This document shows positions 14,971 to 28,900 of a stretch of DNA of 64,000 nt, piece after piece; the first letter of the stretch is position 1, and each line of letters starts with the position of its first letter. This DNA comes from Allacma fusca. Its lineage: Eukaryota; Arthropoda; Collembola; Symphypleona; Sminthuridae. The notes under the pieces are model-generated. The model worked only from the letters and a program-made list of their open reading frames with translations, ran no database searches and was not told the origin of the DNA. Location: assembly GCA_947179485.1 (NCBI GenBank), contig OX359249.1, positions 41,712,250-41,776,249 of the forward strand, written 5' to 3'. Made by a program: the position numbers and the translations under genes.

Positions 14971-15354
14971 ATGTGTGAAAAAGGGATTTTCACCTGCCCA
15001 GACCAAATGCACCTATTAGAAGCTGACCAGAATACACAACAGGCCTTAGGATTGGTAGATGAGCCGCTTCTGAGCGACTCTCTCGAACGCATTACAGAGC
15101 AGTTAAGAGCAACCTCTGAAATACAAGAAAATTTGTGCGGAATGGCTACCTTGGACAGTGCTATTCTTAAAGCTGAGACAGAGAGTCGAAAAAGATTTGA
15201 CATTATTGCTTGGAGGATACGTGCCGCACTTTACCTTGCCCTGCTCCCGGCTGCTGCTGTCCTGTACAACTTTTTTCAGCGCAATTGCTCTTGTATTACC
15301 CTACTTAAGACAAAATTATTGGATGGCTTTACTTCACTCGATGAACATTCTTGA
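14971..15354 (+). CDS. Unrecognised small ORF, possible membrane protein
   Basis: A 127-residue ORF starting at ATG 14971. I do not recognise the family. Residues 1-85 are acidic and helical looking (ITEQLRATSEIQENL, AILKAETESRKRFD), and a hydrophobic segment AALYLALLPAAAVLYNFF lies at about 88-105. Its base composition is less AT-rich than its surroundings and codon use looks coding-like. Just after the hydrophobic stretch a run of six T sits in CTTTTTTCAG. The overlapping +1 frame (ending at 15475) carries a second hydrophobic segment, SAIALVLPYLRQNYWMALL, so either a one-base length error in the T run or a splice acceptor there would join two membrane segments. No neighbour explains it; it may be one exon of a larger gene or spurious. 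Confidence 0.35.
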   Translation: MCEKGIFTCPDQMHLLEADQNTQQALGLVDEPLLSDSLERITEQLRATSEIQENLCGMATLDSAILKAETESRKRFDIIAWRIRAALYLALLPAAAVLYNFFQRNCSCITLLKTKLLDGFTSLDEHS

Positions 15355-18300
15355 TGCAAGCAACTGCAAACGAGGACATTTTACGTGTGAGAAGGAGCAT
15401 AAAAATTTCGGCAATTCCCAATTTGTACACCATACAAATACATATACTCAGACAACAGCATATAAACAAAGTTAACTTTGGTAATAGCATCCAAACTTAT
15501 ACCGTGGATGTTATCACTGCACTGTAAGATTTGGAAATCCTCTATTAAATAATTAAAGCAATAAAACCAGACGTTAATTTGACGCGTCATTGCTGTTTCC
15601 AGTATTGTCTGTGTTAATAAATTAATTGACATCCCGTATAAATTCGCAGATGTGTCTCTACAACCTACACATACTATTTTAGCATTTACATGTACACATA
15701 GATATGTATATTAATGTTTTCGTAATCTCTAAGCCTTAATTTTTCAAGGTAATTATGAAAGCTTGGGATGTATTTTAAAATAAGTAAATACATGTGTACA
15801 TAAAAATACTATTTTTTATTAAAATAACTTAGTTTTCAGTAACAGTTACATTATTAAAATAATTTATTACTTGGGTATAATCGAAAAAAAATATACATTG
15901 GCTGGTAGTAAGCTAGATGTAACTTCCATTTACTTATATTTACCATATTTTAGTATTTAGCTACTGCAGTGCAGTAAAGTTTATTCATTGCCAGTGCCAG
16001 TGTTTGAGGATATTTTGATAGTTTTTCTTGCCGTGGAGTGGAGTGTGGTATGAGTTGAGAATCTCTGGGTGGAGATGGCGACGGTGAAACGCAGAGTAAA
16101 CAGTCGGCAGCTGATGATTTCCCCGTCTCATGATATAAGTTAATGAATCAAAGGCAGTGGCTGTTATTGCAGATGACTGCTGGTAATTATACGAAACAGT
16201 GTCGGCCACTTTGAGCCTTGTTTTCCCGGTTCATGACTCCGAGGACTTCCACTCCCTCCTTAAACAAATGCTCTACATTCACGAACAAAACCAATCTAGA
16301 ATAAAAATGCCCATGGACACTTGGACGCCTCCATCCGCTACATCATCCCCAGGTCTATCGGGGAGATACATACATGTATAATTAATTCCGTATAAGAACT
16401 GAATCTCAACTGTCTCTCATCATTAAAATGTACCTTATTATGAATTATCGAATTGCCGAGCTTACATATGCAGTCCCTTCTACATGAACATGAGCAACGA
16501 TTAATTTCACCTACGCGTTTAATTCTTTTTATTTGGTGAATAGCTTGTCCTTTACTAAACCACATTTTCCCAGCAGCAACATCAACAATTTCTCATCCTC
16601 ATCCTGCAGCAAGGTCTGTTCTTATTCTCTGGCTACGTGGCAGCGATAAATAGTAATTTAAAGTAATAACGTAATCTTTTTCTACGAAACTCCTTCAATA
16701 TTCTCTCTTACACTCTGCAAGAACTCAATTGTTTTTGTGACACGGACGCTTTTACTTTCGTGCATATAATATTCTATAGCTCCTCTCCTCACTCACAATG
16801 AGTTAGTATTTCGAGTTTTTCTATGGCACAATATATATCTTGGAAATAAATTGAACTATTCGGAAGGGAGGCAATCAAATGTCTAGAAATCTGGATGAGA
16901 ATTACTGAGAATCCAACTCACTTTCTAGCCTTACCTATTTCTTATTTCTTAGAAGTAAATCATCTCCTTCATCTGCATAATGTCTCCGCATACGCATTGA
17001 ATAAACCGGTATCTAACGAGGGCATATCATTTGGACGAATAAACGATAATGCATAAAGCTAGCCATTCGTTCATATTTTATGAATATTATACCTGGTTTA
17101 ACACTTTGAAATCATGCGTGTCAATGAATGATAGTCCAAGAGGATTCAGCAAGGTCGGGAGGACTTGTGCTGTTTCCATTACGTAAAATCAACGAGAGTA
17201 CTGCGTGAAACGATAAGCACGAAACGGCAAGCATCAAGTGAATGAGTTTTGTTTAGTAATGGGGTGAAGGATGAATTTTTGACTGATGCATGAATAACTT
17301 GAATTGTTCATTCAGTCAAATTGTGAGCTCATGATTTTAAGGGAGGTTTTCGTTACTCAAGTGAAGTAGCTTCCCGGTAGGACACCTAAAAAGGGTTAGC
17401 AGTCATTCAAAGCATTGGATGGTGCATGTAAATGGTTGTACAAGTCTAGTGTAAGTAATTGCCTTTTAAAAGATGCTACTCCTGCGATCCTGCAGCCGTA
17501 CATAAACAACATTTTAAGCGGGATGAGTTTTACGTAAGTGAGCATAACTGCATACATGCAAACAGCTAAGCTGCACCTCTTTTCATGAGAACTCCAGCAA
17601 AGAATCCCAGCATTACAAAATCAACGCGAGTCATGTCAAAACACGACCGTGAAGAGGTGGATAAGTAAATGCCTTTAAATGCTTTTGTCGAGACACATTA
17701 TTTTCAGTACCAAATACAAAATAATCCAAAACACTTGAGGCCACGTATACTGGCTTTCCAGTCTGTCTGAAGTGAAGCTAGATGTTTTCGCCAAATCATT
17801 TTAATCGTATCATATAATTTTGTGTGCAGCATTGCAAACTTCCATGAACACTTCCTTGAAATTAATATTTGGCATGGTCTCCTGGCACTTTCATAGTATT
17901 TACTAAAGTACGAGAACCAACATGCGTGATGCTTCCATACAAGATTCAGCAAGGTAAATAAAAATGCAGCTAAACAATATAAACGGTAGCCATTTCCTTA
18001 ATCACAATAAATATTTGACTTATAGTATTCTCCCGTAGGAACACTTTAAATTCCCCCAAGCCGTACTTTTATTAATGAGATATTTATTATTACTCGGAGT
18101 CACAATTACTGCTGGAGCCGTATCAAATCTAATGGGGCGTTTTTGTAAATACATAAATAATACGAACGTAGTGTTTCTCATCCAATGAGTTTTTGTTGAA
18201 TTGAAAATACTAAATTTTTAATGCAATTTAATGCTAATGCTATAATGCTGGAAGGAAATTTCTGAATTGATCATTAGCCAAAAGCTATAATAATGAAAAG

Positions 18301-20747
18301 AATTCGTTCACCTTGTATTCTGCTAGCATCTACTATTGCTAACATTAACAAGGTGGACATGTGATTAACTGCGAAGACCATCTAATTCCGCCCGTTGACG
18401 TAGGTGAGCACGTTTTATTCATGAATTAAAACCCATTCAGTAGAATGAATCGTTGAAATGCAAAGGGAAAAAACAAGTGCACTCCCCACATGGGAAAAAT
18501 TGAATGAAAACGTGAAAATAAGAGTGGAAGTTAAATTTTGTCATGTAATGCCCAAACAACAATAAATAATTTACAGGGAAATAATGAAAGGCATGTCATT
18601 TGCTACTGTATTGTTTCTAAGGATCACTTGCAGAGTTGTGTAAACCATTTAAAACTATGTTAGTGGAAGCAGGAAAACGGTTTTGCTGATTGTTCCTCTA
18701 CAAATGTACAGGACATCTGATGCTCTTCAGGGTACCTCACCGTATAATATTATTTTACACATAAAGTGGAAACAAGACAATGATATGCAGCCACAGTTAC
18801 AGTACTCATTTGTTACATACAGATCCGAGACCCATACAACAACACATAAATCAGTATAAATATTCTGAAAGTTGAGAATTTAAGGTAAATCAGTGTTTCA
18901 CTAACGAAATAATAATTTCCTCAATCTCCTCCAGGTATCAAGCCATGGGAAAATTTTAAAAAAATAATTATAATACTTATTCGTTGTAATTAAATCCGAT
19001 ACAATAATTACTGTAGTAATTATTAACATTGCAGTACTATGGAAAAAATTGATGGTACTTGTCGTGATACTAGGATCAGGTTTTTAGAGTGTAGCCAACG
19101 AGTGAAAATAAAATGTAGAAGAGGCACATCGTATGTACTTGACTATATTGCAATGTGATATGTGATGAGTCTCATCTTAAAATGTGATGAACTGGGCCAT
19201 TTTTGTGTGAATATTGGCGAATAAACTGGTAGGGTAAAGACCACACAGATTTCGAGTTGGCGTTGCACGAGACTTCATTGACGAGTGAGAAGCTGAAGGG
19301 GAGGATTGTTCAGGGGAAGTTCTTCGAGCTCAGAGACCAATGGGTTGGTGATGTTGCTGAAGAATAGTCGATGGTAGCCGCCCTTTACACGAGAAACTCT
19401 TGGAGTAGATAACGTTGAAAAATTTTCGTTTCAACCCAAACAGAATCAGTAAGGCATTATCCTGTGTTGCTGAAGGAGCAGACAGTGGACTGTCGTCATT
19501 TTGGAGGAAAAAGTGTCGACAAAAATTTGGTCTCCTTTGAAATCATCTCCTATAGAAATGTGGATAGTATATTTTATTTAAATCGTGCAAGATTTCTGTT
19601 TCAACTCGTTAAATTGGTCAGTTTTAAGCTTACTTCGCCCCAACTGAGAACTTGTTCGAACCTGGGAAAATTACCAAGTGATCCCTGCAAAGTGTACCTT
19701 TTTGGATTCGACCTTAACATTTTTTAACTAGTTTGATTGCAAAAATTAATATTTTTGGAAATAAATTCTTTTTGCATCGGAAATTCCTTGGAAAGATTCA
19801 ATCAATCTGGAGGCAACCGACATGACAGTCACCAATATCGCAATGATGCGACCATGCTTTGCGGGATATCCGTTTCAAGGTGCAATATTTTAAACATTCC
19901 TCTGTTCAAAAAATTCAATTCTGCTGGAAATTCCTTTACCTATTTCGGAGTTTATGCATGTAATTATTTGTCAAATCGTTTAACTACTAGAGGTCATGTG
20001 AAGTATTACATGCTTTGGGAATAATACAAACTTATTAGTGAACCTTGTTTATTTTTACGATTGCTCTATTTGTACGACAGAACGATGGTAGATTTTTTTG
20101 AATGCGCTGGAGCTGGAAGACGAAGGGAAAGTATTCTTTTCCGAGGTAGAATCGTAAACTTAATTGGGGGGTTGTAAATTATTCTAAGGGCTGACAAATC
20201 AGTTGAAGATAGATATTTTTTCTGACTCAAGTCGTAAATACTCTTTGTGATACTTTTCCTTTATGTATTGTGGAGAAGTGGAAGTATATGTTTCCCGTAC
20301 ATTTACGCGGATTATTACTCTATACGCGGCTCACATCCCGCTGTATTTATGTTCACTTCCAAACGGTATAGAAAGATGTCAAAGGTTTTATACAATTCGT
20401 TTTATTTACTGCTTCAACTTCACCATTGTTTCTTGACAAGTGTAAATTTCCGTGTAATCACTTTTCTTGCTTCTGTTGTTCAACTTTACCGATTCTTCAA
20501 ATGACAGCTGATTTACAGCACAATTATCGTCATCATTTGTGTTGTCGACTAACTTTTCATGGGATCATTATAGTGTGTCCTTAAATTCAGTAGAAAATAT
20601 AACATAAATATCTCAACCGTAGTAACTGTACCAAGTTCCCACCAATGTCACTCCTCGTGAGACTTGTACACTTGAACAAAAAGAACGGTCAGTTATCATG
20701 ATTCATAATATTTCCTAATTGAGATTATTCAAACCTGAATACATTAG
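15355..20747. other. Non-coding stretch upstream of Pax3/7
   Basis: No convincing exon. The missing first coding exon of Pax3/7 should lie here or further upstream. It must end in phase 1 so that its last G joins GT CAA GGT at 20748. I searched for a short ATG exon with a good donor and found none that stands out. The plus strand at 16,860-17,450 is G-rich in patches. Short ORFs at 15,985-16,209 (minus), 16,199-16,381 (plus), 19,464-19,727 and 19,737-20,024 (plus) have no family resemblance. Confidence 0.35.
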
Positions 20748-23700
20748 GTCAAGGTCGGGTCAATCAATTGGGCGGAGTTTTTATAAATGGTCGTCCCTTA
20801 CCAAATCACATAAGACTTAAAATCGTGGAAATGGCAGCTGCCGGTGTACGACCTTGCGTCATTTCTCGTCAACTCCGAGTTTCACACGGATGCGTTTCGA
20901 AAATCTTGAACCGATATCAAGAAACTGGTAGCATTCGTCCCGGTGTTATTGGAGGTAGCAAACCCAGAGTTGCTACCCCGGAAGTTGAGAAACGTATTGA
21001 AGAGTACAAGAGAGAAAATCCTGGGATATTCTCTTGGGAAATAAGAGACAGGTAAGAGGACTTTATGAATTACTGCTGCCTGAGTAAAGTCAGGTTCTTT
21101 ATCCAATGCAGAGCGCTTCTGAGTCGTCGGTAGGAAGGATTTGCTATTTCCTGCCCTATAGGCTTGCACAGCTGAAAGCATCAGAGATTAGGGCTTGCTT
21201 AATAGTTTCCTCCGTTTATGTATAATTTGTTAATATTGAAAATTAACTCGGTGTGACATTTACAGTACCCTTCGAATATGTTGTAGGTTGATAAAAGAAG
21301 GACTTTGCGAGAGAACTAATGCCCCATCAGTGAGTGCAATTTCTAGATTGCTACGGGGTCGTGAGACTGATTCCGATGACAAGAAATTCATTGACGGTAA
21401 GGATTTCAATTTTTGAGAACCATGTGGCTTAAAACTTTGTTCCTCCTCAGTTTCTACCTTCCATTACGTTAGACACATAAATCAAAGGGACCCAACGCAT
21501 CTCAATAAATCATGTTTACCACGCAGCCGAATTATTATTACTGCCAGGAGCAAGGAAACCAACCCACCACCAAAGTCTGATTTTAAAACAATAATTTCTC
21601 CAAGCCTGAATGACACGAGCTTACTTTTTAGAAGCCAGTATCCACACACGGAGTTCAGAGTAAAAGTGACAGATAGGAATTAACTTAATTTCTTTCCCGG
21701 GTGAGTCTAGACCAGACTGAGGGAAAAACTTGAGAAATTGATAGGCAGGAGGCGGAGTTAGGATTTTACGTAATAGAATCTCTGGGTTGAAAACGGACGG
21801 AGACTTATTATAGTTACTAAAGTAGTCCCTTTGTATCCGACGATAGTTCATTTCTCATTGTCCAAACATACTTATCAAGTCACATTTATCATGTTGCACT
21901 GGGGTTCGCTAGAAAGTAGATACATACCAACAACCACCTGTAGGTACTGTCGCATTTGGGATCCGATGTAATCCTTGGTATTGTAATAATTTCTTTGTCC
22001 TTCAATGGAAATGTGCCGTAATGCTCTATTGAATAAGGCCAACAATTTTTTTAGCGAAAGGAAAAGTGTACAAACATTTATGTATGTATATGACTGCAAC
22101 AACCAAGTTGTCACTGACAGTATGGGATCATGTTTGCAACCACCAGTGCTTACATACATGGATAGGAGGCCAGACTTTACAAATTGACTCCTACACTGGT
22201 ATTTTCTCTTTCACATCAGCCAGCGCAATGTTACAAGATTGAATTTGAAAATTAATGCCTTCCTCTTTTGATTCAATTAATTCGAGCTCATTTATTCTTT
22301 TATTATCATCCATTGGAAACTCATGCCTTTCAACTAAATGCAATTTGTGATTCATGGCTGCCTATTTTTCACCCCCAACAGTTCTATTTTTCTGCTCAAT
22401 TTATATCTCTCATCACGTTGTTGTAGTCAGCTATTAGTGTATTCATTTCAGAATTTATCTGTTTTTCAAAGCTACTGATAATTCTCCTGTTTTTGTCTGG
22501 GTAAGATTTTTTCAGTGAAATTTTATAAATGACAAAAAATATGTTGGTAAAGATGGAAAATGTAATCAAGCTATTGAGTCCTAGAAAAACTAGTAAAACT
22601 GCTCCGTCTTCCCCAGATACAAACTTTTTGTATAATTTACTGAACAATGTCGTCCCTATCTTCTATTCTATTACCTACGGGTGCATATGTACACCTTTTT
22701 TTACTCCAGACTGTAAGATGTTGCAATTTTAACCCAAATCCCTGCACAGAATCCTCACTATATGTTACTCTTTTATAAGCATTCTATATTCATTGGCATG
22801 AATGGTGGCAAATTGAATTAAACGTGCTATTTGAAAACACATTGTTATAATGGAGATGATGTGGTATTGGTTTTTTTTACTACTGCCGAGATTCGACAGT
22901 ACTTACAATCTGAATGCACATGTGTTTGTTTTTACTAAACTTTACGCGTGGTTTTTGTTCTCAAATGCTGTGTTGTGTCGGATTTGAGTTAAATGTCTTT
23001 AATGTTTAACATATGCATGTTAAGTGAGGCAGTGAGTAATCGGGGTTTAATGGTTATTAGGTGGCGGAGATAAGAGTAGCGAGGCAAGTGATTGTGAGTC
23101 TGAGCCAGGCATTGCCTTAAAAAGAAAACAACGTCGAAGTCGAACAACGTTCACAGCTCATCAACTGGATGAATTGGAGAAGGCTTTTGAACGCACTCAG
23201 TATCCCGACATTTACACACGGGAAGAACTGGCTCAAAGAACCAAACTAACTGAAGCTCGTATTCAGGTAAATCATCCTTCCATAATATTCTTTGTATTTT
23301 CCGCTCGTATCAGAAACCACAACTATTATTGTTATGCTGCACAGAGTTTCTTTTATTAAAAGCACCCATCGTATTCTCTCTGTATGCTTGCATGCATTTG
23401 CAATTTTGGCAAACATCACGATTGATGCAATTGGACAGAAGTTAGTTAAACAGCAGTTTAGCATTCACATATTTTTGTCTTTTTTGCATTAGCAATGTCT
23501 GAAAAAGCTTTAGGTGCCAGCTCAGCACTGCATGGACCCTTCATAAGCAAGAGAGCAAAAAAGCTTTGTGGGTTTGGAATGCTTTCTTTCATTCGAAATA
23601 ATATTCAAGGATTTAAAACATTTATTAATTTGAAGAAGCTTCAAAGCTTCTGTATTATTTGTAAAAATTTTGTACTGGTATTTGACTGTTTGTTTTTACA

Positions 23701-25420
23701 ATACTGTATGACAAGTTAGATCCATGCTTGACTTTGGCCATTTTAGTGATATCGCTAGTTTGCTGTTTTCTCCTGTAATATCTGTAAACTCAATTGCATG
23801 CGTGATGGATAGAAAATTTAATGAGAGATACAGACACGTGGTGATGGTATTAAAATGCTAATATAAGGAAACTGTTACAGTTGTAAATCATACATAGGGT
23901 GTCACACACAAGAGGATTGAATAGAGACATGTTGAATTCCCACAGGTATGGTTTAGCAATCGAAGAGCTCGGCTGCGAAAGCAGATTTCAAGTGGAGGTG
24001 GAAGTTATGGGAATATGGGCCTGTATGCAAGTTCTACATCGTCGTACTTATCACAGCAAGATTTCCAATCAAGTACTCAAGTAGCAGGAGGAGCCGGCTC
24101 TACAGGTACAGAGACAAACCAAACAGTAGAGTTGTGAGAATTAACAGATTCTCTGCTGTTACAAAATAAAATGCTTGTGCCTGAAAATATTTTCATAGTT
24201 TCGTACAAAGGCGAGTGGAGAGTATGGGGAGAACTATGTATTTACCGTATATTAGCACTAGAGGAAAGGATTCTAGGCTTTTGAATAGCATTGGTAGTTG
24301 AGAGGATTGATGTGATCATGGTAGTGTGACGGTCTAAACACAGCATGAATGACAAATAATGGGCTGATAAGGTGGCTGGGTGTGTTCAACGTTCCATCGA
24401 TTGTCGACACCTTTTTTTCCACTTTCCCCTGGCTGACTCTCTTCGCCTGAGTGACAATTGCATCCGTTCAGCGTTCTAATTCCAAAAAATTCTTCTCTCT
24501 TACGACATGCACCCACTAACCCAATCCATAGTCATCCATTGTAAAAGTATCATGGGTTTGAGTGACGAGTTAACCTTTTTATGTACTGACGATTGTCCCT
24601 TTGCTGTAGCTATAATAATTTCTGATTACGCCTATCATCTTGTAGTGACTATGATAGCTCAAGCTGTACGAGTATAAGTACTCAAATTGCAGCTTTGGGC
24701 TACGAACCTTTTCATGAGGAAGAATATCATCACCATCATACGCACTAAATTACAGTATTATTATAACATGCAACAATAGAAATAAAATTTGACTAATAAT
24801 CGCAGGAGCGCCTGGTGACAGCCTACAGTATAGTTCAGTGATTGAGCCAGCTCCACCAGCATCCTCAATGACAAGATGTGTGTCCATGTCATCGCCCGTT
24901 CCATCCACTGGCTCGTCTTACACGGGATCTTTAGGAAATTCTTTAATGGGATCAGCTTATACGCCCTCATCAGCTATCATCTCACAGCAGGTGAGCAGCA
25001 ATCTACCATTTCATTCATTCACAAACTAACCATTCCCACACATTCCAATAATCCTCTCATCTCTATCTCTCTCCTCCATGAAACTAAAGAATCAATGACG
25101 GTGAAACATTTTCATTCTCATCTTATCTTCTTAATCTCATTACTCACTATGAACTACTGCACTTCACTTTCCCTCCCTTGTTTCACTATATATACCCCTC
25201 TGATTTCATGACTCTGCATCCACAGGTTGGAAATCCCGGAGCGCCAGGAAGTCTAGCAAGCTACGCCGCTACTTGTCCTGGCCAAGGAATGACCGAGGAA
25301 ACTTGGGGTACACTTACTGGTCGACCCAGTATGGCTTCAACTTTGACTCCAACTTCGTATCCTCCACCGCCCGGTCTTATAGCACCACCACGGCACCAGT
25401 CCTTCTATGGCTGGTACTAA
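20748..25420 (+). CDS. Pax3/7: Pax3/7-type paired-box homeodomain transcription factor (gooseberry/pairberry group), 5' exon missing
   Basis: DNA-binding segmentation and neural regulator. Six coding exons: 20748-21051, 21287-21396, 23061-23266, 23946-24105, 24806-24990 and 25226-25420, with phases agreeing throughout (about 386 residues present). Exons 1-2 encode an almost complete paired domain, [20 protein letters not shown] through [13 protein letters not shown]. Exons 3-4 encode a complete homeodomain ([32 protein letters not shown]) with Ser at position 50, the mark of Pax homeodomains. The linker [17 protein letters not shown] is characteristic of the gooseberry group. The rest is Ser/Thr/Pro/Gly-rich and ends SFYGWY, probably the activation domain. 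The first intron-free read starts at an acceptor (ATTAG), so the initiator exon lies upstream. The octapeptide HSIDGILG of Pax3/7 is reduced to FIDGG, split by the intron. A read-through end after the homeodomain is noted separately. Confidence 0.95.
24106..24170 (+). other. Possible intronic end of a short Pax3/7 isoform
   Basis: If the donor at 24106 is not used, the frame continues with TETNQTVEL to TGA at 24135-24137, and AATAAA follows at 24165-24170. The product would keep the paired domain and homeodomain but lose the Ser/Pro-rich C-terminus. The sequence is seen directly; use of this end is inference. Confidence 0.3.
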
Positions 25421-25917
25421 AAATAACATTAAATAACTCTTTACCAAATAAAGAAACACTCAGTGACGCAAACGACTACCGGAGAGACACACATCTGTTA
25501 TTATCTGCTGACACTGCCTCATGTACCTACCCCTTGTTTCGTAACAGTAGCCCTATACCGATTCATCTCTAGCACAATGGGACTACACAAAAATCCAGTC
25601 CTTAACACCTACTTCGTTTCATTTCCTCAGAAATTGATGGATAATATTACAGTAATTATAATGGCATACAGCAAACCGCAGCGTGAGCATGGGGATGTAG
25701 CACAATGCTCTTTAGTATAATGTATTGTATTGACATATGATCGTTGTAGCCGCGGACATCATCATAGACAATAATACTCGTGCCTTGGATATACTCATGG
25801 AAACCATTTTTATTACTCTATGTTACATGTTACGACTGTTATATGTCAAACTCTTGTACATGATCTACACGTAATTTATGTCGTTCTGTCTGTGTTTAAA
25901 TTGTGTTGAATATGTAA

Positions 25918-25923
25918 AATAAA
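25918..25923 (+). terminator. Poly(A) signal of Pax3/7
   Basis: AATAAA about 500 bases after the Pax3/7 stop codon, followed by T- and GT-rich sequence. A second hexamer lies at 26504-26509. It is the first AATAAA at a sensible distance after the stop, apart from one embedded in the proximal 3' UTR near 25,447. Confidence 0.45.
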
Positions 25924-28900
25924 TTATAATGTTGCATCATTAAAGTTGTTATGGACGTCTGGGGCTTACATCCGCAACGAGATTGAACTTCAACGTCTGA
26001 TATTTCTTGTAAACTAATTAATTAGTGAATTTTGTAAAGCATAACAATGGATGATATTCGGTTTGTAATTTTGTCATTCACAAAGTTTGGCATTATGACA
26101 GCCATTTATTTAGTAAGGGTACACACCATATAGTAATAGGAATTTAGCAGAAATTTCTTGACAACTTGAAGATATTTATAAACATATTGCATAGGAATAA
26201 GCATATACTTAATACTATTTGATAGTTGATAAGCTCACCGCAAGCAACTTGCCGACCGTATAACGATGAATAGTTGAGATGTACTTTAAATTGTAAATAT
26301 ACCCTGTAGTCTGTAGTAGTTCGTATAAAATTACATTGTCGTTATTATTTTTCTCACGTTCACCGTGTGTAAAATTAAAGGTATACATGTAATTATTACT
26401 ACAACACGTATACACTATTCAGATGATACTCGTCTTGCTGTACATTTTAGTGTCGACCAAAAATTCAATATGTATACCAATGAGCAGCGAAAATTATACG
26501 ATGAATAAAGGAACCAAAACCATACTTTTAACCAGAATTTATTCTTGATTTTACATTTACCTGAATATTTTATTTGGCTTGTTTGTTCGTCTTTCCTTCA
26601 TGTTACCTATTTTAGTTGGTCAAAATTTGTTTGCAAGCTTGCAAATTAATATGCCTTAAGACTATAAGAGATACTCAAACCAACAAAACCACGAGTGGAG
26701 AGGAAATACACAAGTACATTGGTTACTGAAAAACCAATGGCAATTATTTCCCAATAGTATCGAGCTCTGATATACAATGTATAAAATGTCTGCGACTTGA
26801 AGGAGGAACCTCCTGGACATGTTGTGTGGGAAAATTTGTGTAAGTAGTCGGTGAAGAGTGTGAAAAATGGTAGTTTTGTTTGCGAAAGTTTTCTTATTTT
26901 TCCACTTTACTTCATGGCCGTGGGATTTTTAGATGAAGTTCATCCAAGTAGTAAAATGGTAGTTTCTCCCACGGTCACTCATCCTTTACATGGGGCTAAC
27001 TTTCTAACTTTTAGTTCACTCAAGCATGATGCTATCAAAAATATATAGACACTCTGAATTGATCACTTCGTTACAAACTCCACCATGTTCTTTCAGCCAC
27101 CTTTCTCACAAGACTACGAATTTTTTTGCATCCATACAAGCGCTACTTTTCCTCCTACAACAGCTTATCCTGTAACTCTGAAGAGCAGATCCGGGCTAGC
27201 TACAGGCGAAGCTATTATTATCTACTTACATGTTATTTATTTGCTTACACTTTATGCATTATCATATTATCAATGTTTTTACTTGATTGCTTGAGATTTG
27301 AGAGTATTTGATGGAAAGAGGTTTTGTTGTGATTAGATACTTTACGTTTATTATTGATGACCAGAGGGAAATTTATGTGCTACTGTGTAGCTCTCTGAAA
27401 ACAATCATTGTTGTGGTTGGTCAGGCGTGTCGGATTCATTACTCCATTATCTTTACATTGATATAGAGTGTTTTAGTGTAAGATGGTCGTCTGCTCCGTT
27501 CACGTTCTCGTCGTCTTCCTTTCCATTTGTATTTGTTACAGGATTCTAAACTTAGGTATAGCAATAGTAGCATAGTACAGTAGTTTCCATACCCAGGAGG
27601 TTACGGGCTTCGAATGGGTCTATAGTGACTCGGATTATGTATATATTTGTATTGAGTTTAGGCTACTTATAAACTGCTGTTGTTCTTCACGAGCTCTCGG
27701 TAAAAATTTTTTTCAACGAAAAAATTTTTTCCTCTTTTAATTTCATGTAAGAAAGTGAAGCACTATTCATGTATATAATGGGACCCAAGATGACTCGACA
27801 ACCCCTGCAAATAGCAACAATGAAATTACTTCTTTTTCTTTCTCTTCACAGTCTTCACTGGATTCTATTCAAACTTTCCGTAGAGCTATTAGCTATTACC
27901 AAAAGCTAACTGGATGCATCCATGAAAAACTGCTGTTGCGTCCGACATCTGCTCTACTCATCGTCGACGTATTCTTTCCCAGTCAGTCTCATCCGTGTTG
28001 TACCTTTAGTATTATCATCGAGCCAATGATTTTAACATATTTATTCATTCTCAATAATAGCAGTATCAGTGCTCAAACATAATGTAACTCTTAAGTCATC
28101 TCAAACTAATCTAGGAATGAGCACAACAATAATAATTAAAATATATGGAGTGGTTGCGTCTTCCGGAGCCTTATTCCTCCGAACAACTTTATAAAGGCAG
28201 GATAGAGAGGAAACGCAATTATTTTTACTGTCGGTCTTCGTATCCCGCGCCATCAAACTTGTAAACCTCCATTTCGGAAGCTCAATATGTAAGACACCGT
28301 TGTAGCTTTTAAACTCACACTGACTTCTTAATCTAGCGTAAACAGATTTAATTCTTGCCTCGTGCTTTATTGTAGCAGAAACTGAATTTGCACACTACTA
28401 GCCATGATAACGGACTTTTTACCATGTTTTGGGTGGCAATATTCTTGGACTGTGTGCGCAAAACAATGCACGAAGAAAGGAACTTGGCGTTCTTTATCAT
28501 ATTTTGATAGGCATGTTGAAAACTAATGACGGAGCTAAAATCCTCAAGTGTGCATACTTACTGGTGAATAAGATGATAGAAAAGGAGGCTGTTAAAGCAT
28601 CAACCGTTGCTAAAGCAGTTAGGCTCACACATGAAGGGGGAAGACTGGTTATGATATAAGGAGTAATGTTTTGTCCATGCGGATGGTGACTTGAATTAGT
28701 TAATTAGAGTACAAGGAGGATAGACTGTAATGACAGGAGACACCTTCTGAATTAACCGAGTAACAATCGAAACAAATTCAACTCAGTCTCGGTTACAATG
28801 AGAATTTTATGCCAACTGCTCAAACCATCCATCCATCCATCCAGAGTCAATTAGCAGAAACTTTATATTAAAACAACATGCAGCTTTTACCCTAGGTTAT

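Noticed and set aside
14961-15203. 80-codon minus-strand ORF opposite the small membrane-type ORF
   Set aside because: It is the antisense shadow of the better-supported plus-strand frame.
16199-16381. Candidate first exon of Pax3/7 (MPMDTWTPPSATSSP)
   Set aside because: Phase would fit a join to the paired-domain exon, but the donor GTCTAT is poor and the N-terminus does not resemble the family.
28429-28659. 76-codon plus-strand ORF
   Set aside because: Helical looking, but alone, without promoter, splice or homology support.
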